A stretch of 64,000 bases of DNA, taken from the NCBI GenBank assembly GCA_965248735.1, contig OZ252146.1, forward strand, positions 930,001-994,000. Direction: 5' to 3'. The notes beneath the pieces are model-generated. The model made no database searches, had not been told where the DNA came from, and saw nothing but the letters and a program-made list of their open reading frames with translations. Source of the DNA: Aldehydirespirator sp965248735 (GTDB taxonomy: Bacteria; Actinomycetota; Acidimicrobiia; Acidimicrobiales; Aldehydirespiratoraceae). Both the position numbers and the translations under genes were made by a program. Positions 59,406 to 64,000 of this stretch are shown piece after piece (position 1 is the first letter of the stretch; every line of letters starts with the position of its first letter).

Positions 59406-60701
59406 ATGAAATTCGGGATCTTCTACGAGCACCAGCTTCCCAGACCCTGGGGCGAGGGGGCTGAGCAGCGGCTGTTCAACGAGGCGCTCGAGCAGGTGGA
59501 ACTGGCCGACAGGCTCGGCTTCGACTACGCCTGGGAGGTGGAGCACCACTTCCTGGAGGAGTATTCGCACTCCTCGGCGCCCGAGGTGTTCCTGGCCGCC
59601 TGCAGCCAGCGCACCCAGAGGATCCGGCTCGGCCACGGCATCGTGCTGATGCCGCCCGGCTACAACCACCCGGCCCGGGTCGCGGAGAGGATCGCCACGC
59701 TTGACCTGGTGTCCAACGGCAGGGTCGACTTCGGCACGGGCGAGTCGTCGTCGATCCTGGAGCTGGGCGGCTTCGGGGTGTCGGTGGACGACAAGCGGCC
59801 GGCCTGGGCCGAGGCCGTCGAGCAATGCTGCAACATGATGGCCATGGACCCCTACCCGGGCTACGACGGCGACTATTTCTCGATGCCGTGCCGCAACGTC
59901 GTGCCCAAGCCGGTGCAGAAGCCCCACCCCCCGCTGTGGGTGGCGTGCTCCAACCGGGAGACGATCAAGCTGGCGGCCCGGCTGGGGATGGGCGCGCTCA
60001 CCTTCTCGTTCGTCGACCCGCAGAACGCGGCCGCGTGGGTTCAGGACTACTACCGGATCCTGGAGACCGAGTGCGTGCCCATCGGCCATTCCATCAACCC
60101 CAACATCGCCATGGTCACCGGACTGTCGGTTCATCCCGACGCCGCCGAGGCCAGGCGCCGGGGCCTCGACGGGTTCCAGTTCTTCGGCTACGGGCTCGGC
60201 CACCACTACATCTTCGGCCGGCACAAGCCAGGCCGCACCGACATCTGGTCCGACTACCTTGCCGCCCGGCACACCATCGCGGACAGGGGTGAGCAGAGCG
60301 GCATCGGCACGCCCGAGCAGGTCCGGCGGCACTTGCGGGGCTTCGCGGACGCGGGGGTCGACCAGGTGGTGTTCATCCAGCAGGGCGGCAACAACCGACA
60401 CGGGCACATCTGCGAAACGCTCGAGCTCTTCGCGGCCGAGGTGATGGGCGAGTTCGCCGAGGCCGAGGCCGAGCGGGAGCAGGCCAAGCTGGCCCGGCTG
60501 GCCCCGGCCCTAGACGCGGCCATGGCCCGCAAGGTGCCGATGCGGGCCCTCGACGACGACGAAATCCCGGAGTTCGATGCACTGGGACGCACCATCGTGG
60601 CCACACTTCCGCCCGAGGAGGCCGCTCAGGTGGCCGACACCGTGAAGGAGTGGGCCAGGACCGACATGCCCATCCACGTGCCCGACGACTTCGGCACGTA
60701 G
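59406..60701 (+). CDS. LLM-class flavin-dependent monooxygenase
   Basis: 431 residues, luciferase-like fold: MKFGIFYEHQLPRPW, LADRLGFDYAWEVEHHFLEEYSHSSAP, and GRVDFGTGESSS. The longer central insert and EVEHHF resemble FMN-dependent luciferase-type monooxygenases more than F420 reductases. Substrate unknown. It begins 49 bases after the exporter gene on the same strand. Confidence 0.88.
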   Translation: MKFGIFYEHQLPRPWGEGAEQRLFNEALEQVELADRLGFDYAWEVEHHFLEEYSHSSAPEVFLAACSQRTQRIRLGHGIVLMPPGYNHPARVAERIATLDLVSNGRVDFGTGESSSILELGGFGVSVDDKRPAWAEAVEQCCNMMAMDPYPGYDGDYFSMPCRNVVPKPVQKPHPPLWVACSNRETIKLAARLGMGALTFSFVDPQNAAAWVQDYYRILETECVPIGHSINPNIAMVTGLSVHPDAAEARRRGLDGFQFFGYGLGHHYIFGRHKPGRTDIWSDYLAARHTIADRGEQSGIGTPEQVRRHLRGFADAGVDQVVFIQQGGNNRHGHICETLELFAAEVMGEFAEAEAEREQAKLARLAPALDAAMARKVPMRALDDDEIPEFDALGRTIVATLPPEEAAQVADTVKEWARTDMPIHVPDDFGT

Positions 60702-60723
60702 CGCGCCATCCGTACTCGGTCCG

Positions 60724-61728
60724 CTAGCCGATGTCGCAGAGCCAGGCCTGCAGCTCGGCGATGGTGGTGGTCTCGTGCAGACCGACCATCAAGGCTAAGC
60801 GGGCCTTGGGGCCGTTGAGGTGCCCGGCCCGAAACACGCCTAGGTCATCCAGGCTCGCTCCACCGCCCGCACCGCCGTAGGGCGACTGCGACACCCCGTA
60901 GGGACACCTCGACGTCACGATCACCGGGACGCCCGCTTCCAGGAGCCTCTGGATGCCCGGCGCCACCGGGCTGGGCACGTTGCCCGCCCCGGTTCCCTCC
61001 ACCACCAGGCCGTCGACGCCCCGATCAAGGTGCCAGTCGAACATGTCGGTCTGCATCCCGGTGTAGGCCTTCACCAGCGGCACCTCGCCCCGGATGCCGC
61101 CGCCGCGGGGCGACCGGGGCGAGCCAAGCACGAACACGGGCTCCTCCGCCTGCATCGAGCCGACTGGGCCGCCCCTCACCGACTCGAACGTCTCCACATG
61201 CACGGTGTTGAGCTTGGAGACCCAGGCCGCGCAGTGGATCCGGTCGTTCACGCTCAACAGCACCCCCCGTCCGCGGGCGACGGGGCTCGATGCGATTCGA
61301 ACTGCGTTGAGGAGGTTCCGCGGGCCGTCCGCACCGTGCTCGGAACCGGCTCGCATCGCGCACGCGAACACGATCGGACCCCGAGCGGTTGCCTCGCCGG
61401 CCAGCATCTCGCACATGTACATGGTCTCTTCGACGGTGTCGGTGCCGTGGGTCACCACCACCCCGTCGGCGGCGCCGCCCCGAAGCAGCTCGCGGGCCCG
61501 CAGCGCGACCTCGGTCATGCGCTCGGGCCCCATGTCGAACCCCGACACCTTCTGTAGCGACTCCGCGCTGATCGACGCGATGTCTTCGAGGCCGGGGACC
61601 GAGGCGACCAACTCCTCCGGTGTTACGCCCGGCACCATCCGCCCGTCGGGGCCGGGGTGGCAGGCGATGGTGCCCCCTGTGGCCAAGAGAGCGATGCGCG
61701 GGCGTCCCGAGGACGCAGACCCAGTCAT
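60724..61728 (-). CDS. L-asparaginase (type II-like)
   Basis: 334 residues: first catalytic Thr in ALLATGGTIACHPG, second in GVVVTHGTDTVEETMYM, plus GLVVEGTGAGNVP. It hydrolyses asparagine to aspartate and ammonium. No signal peptide, so cytoplasmic. The ATG at 61728 overlaps the stop of the upstream kinase-like gene (ATGA), which implies a shared operon. Confidence 0.93.
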   Translation of the reverse strand: MTGSASSGRPRIALLATGGTIACHPGPDGRMVPGVTPEELVASVPGLEDIASISAESLQKVSGFDMGPERMTEVALRARELLRGGAADGVVVTHGTDTVEETMYMCEMLAGEATARGPIVFACAMRAGSEHGADGPRNLLNAVRIASSPVARGRGVLLSVNDRIHCAAWVSKLNTVHVETFESVRGGPVGSMQAEEPVFVLGSPRSPRGGGIRGEVPLVKAYTGMQTDMFDWHLDRGVDGLVVEGTGAGNVPSPVAPGIQRLLEAGVPVIVTSRCPYGVSQSPYGGAGGGASLDDLGVFRAGHLNGPKARLALMVGLHETTTIAELQAWLCDIG

Positions 61729-62915
61729 CGGGCCAGCAGGTCGGGCGTGGGGTTGTCGATGCCAAGCAGCGCGGCCAACGCGGCCGTCACCTGATTGCCC
61801 ACGGCAGGGTTCCGCTCCGGCGGCACGAAGCCAGCAGCGGTCAGGCGGTCCCCCAAGCGGATGAAGACGGTGCAGAAGCGCATGGCGCCAAACACCTCCC
61901 AATAGTGCGGGTCGAGCACAGCACGACCCGAAGCCTGCTCGTAATGGGAGATCATCTCATCCCGTGTCGGATAGCCATCAAGCCGGTCGATGCCGAGATC
62001 GTCGAAGGACATCCGGTCGAACATCAACCACCATCCCACATCGGCCTCCGTCGGACTCAGCGCGCACACCTCCCAGTCCAGCACGGCCGCGGTCCGGTAG
62101 TCCGCCAGGACGATGTTGCCCAGCCGAGCGTCGCCCCACGTCAGCCCCACCCGCTCATCGGCGGGATCGTTGACCACCAGCCAGTCGAGCGCGGCACACA
62201 GCACAGGATGCTCCCTGCCCGCAAGCTCCGAGCGGACATGGTTGCGATAGAGGTCAATCTGCAGCGCGGTCGTCGGGCGGCCGGCGCCGCTCGGGTCTAG
62301 CCAGTCCAAGCCGCGGTTGCGCCAATCCAGGCTGTGAATGCCGGCGATGGTGTCGATGGCCGACAGCACCATGCGCCGGCGTTCCTCCGGCGTCGCTTCC
62401 TCCACCACGAAGCCCGACTCGGTGTAGCGGGGCACGTCGGCGGGGATCCGCCCGGCCACGAAGCCCATCACGAAGAAGGGGGCACCCAGAACCGCGGGGT
62501 CGGGCTCGTAGCCGAACAGCGGCGGTACCGGTGCCACGCCAGCCTCCGCCACCGCCTTCATGGCCCGGTACTGGAGCTCCACCGACACTTCGCAGTACGG
62601 CGTCTGGGGCGGGAACATGCCCCCATCGGCGGGCTCGATGCGCACGACGAAGCGTTCCTGGCGATCGGAGCCGTTCTCGGTCCAGGCCGCATCGACGATC
62701 ACCGTCTCGTTTGAGAATCCGGTGCTGACCGGGACTTCGATGTCGGCCACGGTGAGGCCCGGCCTGGATGGAAAGGCGCGCCGCATCCACTGTTCGAGGG
62801 CGGCCTGGTAATGGCTCCGATCAGTGCGGAACTTCGGCGCGCTGAGCAGCTTGCTCCCAGACGGGTCGCCGTGCGCCTTCACAGCCGACTCCGGGGGACT
62901 GTCTGAACTCGACAC
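61725..62915 (-). CDS. APH-fold phosphotransferase
   Basis: About 396 residues of the aminoglycoside phosphotransferase/ACAD10-like kinase fold. Catalytic loop LTWGDARLGNIVLADYR (WGD instead of HGD) and metal motif AAVLDWEVCALS; DIGGWWLMFDR-type helix follows. Such proteins phosphorylate small hydroxyl compounds; the substrate is unknown. The N-terminus is uncertain: GTG at 62915 is used, GTG at 62945 and 62981 are alternatives, and none has a clear ribosome site. Confidence 0.82.
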   Translation of the reverse strand: MSSSDSPPESAVKAHGDPSGSKLLSAPKFRTDRSHYQAALEQWMRRAFPSRPGLTVADIEVPVSTGFSNETVIVDAAWTENGSDRQERFVVRIEPADGGMFPPQTPYCEVSVELQYRAMKAVAEAGVAPVPPLFGYEPDPAVLGAPFFVMGFVAGRIPADVPRYTESGFVVEEATPEERRRMVLSAIDTIAGIHSLDWRNRGLDWLDPSGAGRPTTALQIDLYRNHVRSELAGREHPVLCAALDWLVVNDPADERVGLTWGDARLGNIVLADYRTAAVLDWEVCALSPTEADVGWWLMFDRMSFDDLGIDRLDGYPTRDEMISHYEQASGRAVLDPHYWEVFGAMRFCTVFIRLGDRLTAAGFVPPERNPAVGNQVTAALAALLGIDNPTPDLLAR

Positions 62916-63016
62916 GCCGCGTAGTGTGCCGCAGATGCCCGACACTTCGCCAAGCAGCCAGCCCGAGCCCGGTCGTGGCACCGCCCTCTTCAGAGGCCAA
63001 GCACACGAATTACGAC

Positions 63017-63043
63017 CCGCGGCCAGCTAGTTGCCGGCCGCGG
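63017..63043. other. 8-bp stem inverted repeat upstream of the phosphotransferase gene
   Basis: CCGCGGCC and GGCCGCGG flank an 11-base interval. It lies in the divergent gap between the phosphotransferase and PaaD-like genes and could be an operator or a weak hairpin. Confidence 0.35.
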
Positions 63044-63197
63044 TTCCCGGGGCGGGGCCTTGCGGGATCCTGACCCCAAGCGACGCGGCCTCAACCGACA
63101 TGCTTCGCGACACTAGTGGTTGGAACCGGCGTGCTGCTAGCGCTCGTCACTGGGGTGGGGCCAGCGCATGCAGGACCCGTCGCCGTAGGGTTGGGGC

Positions 63198-63701
63198 GTG
63201 ACGGGCGACGCCTGCATGATCGGCAAGACAGACGTGATCGACGCCTGGCCTGCGAGCAAGACAGACGTGATCGACGCCCTGCGGTCCGTGGACGATCCGG
63301 AGTATCCCGGTGTCAGCGTGGTGGACATGGGCATGATCGTCGCGGCCGAAATCATCGACGGGCGGGCCACAGTGGAACTGATCACGACCTTCAGCGGCTG
63401 CCCGGCCCTCGACATCATCTCGTCCGATATCGCCAGGGCGGTGGGAGAGCTGGACGGCATCGCCGATGTGGAGGTTCAGCGCAGCGCCGAGGCCTGGGAC
63501 ACGTCGAGGCTCAGCGAGCACGCCCGGACCGTCATGGCTCGCGACTTCACGGTTGCGGTCTCGGCACCAGGCAAGCCGACCGAGTGCCCCCGCTGCGGTG
63601 CGGCGGCGCTGGTGGAGCAGTCGCCGTTCGGCCCGGCCCGGTGCAGGGCCGTGCATCGCTGCGGCTCCTGCCACGAGATCGTCGAAGTTCTGCGAGCCTG
63701 A
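63198..63701 (+). CDS. PaaD/MIP18-family protein with C-terminal zinc ribbon
   Basis: 167 residues from GTG 63198. A MIP18/DUF59 domain (VDDPEYPGVSVVDMGMI, TTFSGCPALDIISSDIARAV) is followed by a four-Cys ribbon, CPRCG and CGSC, as in PaaD, the maturation factor of phenylacetyl-CoA epoxidase. No paaABCE lies beside it, so it may serve another iron-sulfur or diiron enzyme. A 23-bp direct repeat 33 bp apart near the start duplicates KTDVIDA, so the true start might be ATG 63219 or a later GTG. Confidence 0.83.
   Translation: MTGDACMIGKTDVIDAWPASKTDVIDALRSVDDPEYPGVSVVDMGMIVAAEIIDGRATVELITTFSGCPALDIISSDIARAVGELDGIADVEVQRSAEAWDTSRLSEHARTVMARDFTVAVSAPGKPTECPRCGAAALVEQSPFGPARCRAVHRCGSCHEIVEVLRA
63223..63278. 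repeat. 23-bp direct repeat, 33-bp period, in the PaaD-like N-terminus
   Basis: GCAAGACAGACGTGATCGAC plus three bases occurs at 63223 and 63256. In frame it gives KTDVIDA twice. Another example of the in-frame duplications near gene starts seen in this window. Confidence 0.85.
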
Positions 63702-63722
63702 AGGGCTGGTTCCGGCGGGACG

Positions 63723-63899
63723 CTAGGCCGAGCGGCTAATCCCGCAATTGCGGCACTTGGCCGTCCAGCCCGCGGGAGTGACGGACGTGGCCAGCCAGGC
63801 TCCGCACCGACCGCAGTAGCGAGGCGGATCCAGCTCGGGCAGGCAGCCGGAGCAGTCGCGGCGCCCGCAGCCGCGGCAGTACCCCGCCTCCGCGCTCAA
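63723..63899 (-). CDS. bsaP: BsaP-like biotin synthase auxiliary protein (zinc-ribbon-like)
   Basis: 58 residues from a TTG start that overlaps the bioB stop (TTGA). Cysteines are arranged as C-x2-C, C-x2-C near the N-terminus, then YCGRCG and CRNCG, and the LDPPRYC and VTPAGWTAKC segments match the actinobacterial BsaP family, which supports biotin synthase activity in mycobacteria. Placement immediately after bioB is exactly the family context. Too short for routine gene calling, but the stop-start overlap and motif agreement make it convincing. Confidence 0.82.
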   Translation of the reverse strand: MSAEAGYCRGCGRRDCSGCLPELDPPRYCGRCGAWLATSVTPAGWTAKCRNCGISRSA

Positions 63900-64000
63900 A
63901 CCGCGGCCGACAGGCTGCCTATGGGCATGCGCAGGTCTGCGAGCATGTCCAGATCCTGTTGGGGCGAGCGGCCCAGCGTAGTGAGATAGTTGCCCACAAT
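63896..64000 (-). CDS. bioB: Biotin synthase, 3' end only
   Basis: The last 34 codons are visible at the right edge: VGNYLTTLGRSPQQDLDML and then ADLRMPIGSLSAAV. GNYLTT-G followed by D-ML-DL is the conserved C-terminus of biotin synthase (radical SAM, makes biotin from dethiobiotin). The rest of the gene lies beyond the window. Confidence 0.85.
   Translation of the reverse strand: MVGNYLTTLGRSPQQDLDMLADLRMPIGSLSAAV

Noticed and set aside
1..64000. tRNA or rRNA genes
   Set aside because: No cloverleaf with a GGTTCGAATCC-type T arm, and no rRNA-like stretch was noticed; a covariance-model scan would be needed to be sure.

Overview
The window is very GC-rich DNA (roughly 68-70% by eye) with many GTG and TTG starts and frequent ATGA/TTGA stop-start overlaps. 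Gene content (F420/LLM-type oxidoreductases, a BsaP-like biotin synthase helper, an actinobacterial-type IS982 element) points to an actinobacterium, perhaps a marine or host-associated Acidimicrobiia-like lineage. That placement is inference, because no rRNA, tRNA or core phylogenetic marker is present.

Layout. 1-3.6 kb: 3' end of a serpin, then methenyl-H4MPT cyclohydrolase (mch), an SDR and a Mer-like LLM oxidoreductase. 3.7-7.6 kb: an intact IS982-type insertion sequence, a gene fragment, and a lower-GC island holding an AAA ATPase plus TOPRIM-like DUF3226 pair (candidate defence system), followed by about 0.7 kb with no supportable gene. 7.6-16.5 kb: an esterase, a membrane protein, a 2OG-Fe(II) oxygenase, a complete BMP-type (nucleoside-like) ABC importer and a broken Rieske oxygenase gene. 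16.5-20.4 kb: a molybdenum hydroxylase with fused large and FAD subunits. 20.4-28.4 kb: an acyl-CoA ligase, hydantoinase/oxoprolinase A and B, a cupin, a VOC protein, a histidine phosphatase and an XRE-cupin regulator.

28.4-57.7 kb is the metabolic heart: an Amt-family transporter followed by three tiny membrane proteins; TMAO demethylase (tdm); malate-CoA ligase (mtkA, mtkB) and malyl-CoA lyase (mcl) divergent from serine-glyoxylate aminotransferase (sgaA); trimethylamine monooxygenase (tmm); a flavin monooxygenase; malate synthase G (glcB); two sarcosine-oxidase-like flavoproteins; and gmaS-mgsA-mgsB-mgsC of the N-methylglutamate pathway. Together these predict TMA -> TMAO -> DMA + C1, and methylamine -> gamma-glutamylmethylamide -> N-methylglutamate -> C1 + glutamate, with C1 units entering a serine cycle and possibly an H4MPT branch. 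The DMA monooxygenase, the classical four-subunit N-methylglutamate dehydrogenase and most H4MPT enzymes are not in the window.

At 45.3-50.8 kb this region is interrupted by a tightly overlapping signalling operon: STAS protein, response regulator-PP2C phosphatase, anti-sigma-type kinase, periplasmic binding lipoprotein and membrane histidine kinase. 57.9-64 kb holds an MFS exporter, an LLM oxidoreductase, an asparaginase, an APH-fold kinase, a PaaD/MIP18-like protein and, at the right edge, a BsaP-like zinc-ribbon protein and the 3' end of bioB. Short tandem duplications at gene boundaries are strikingly common throughout.
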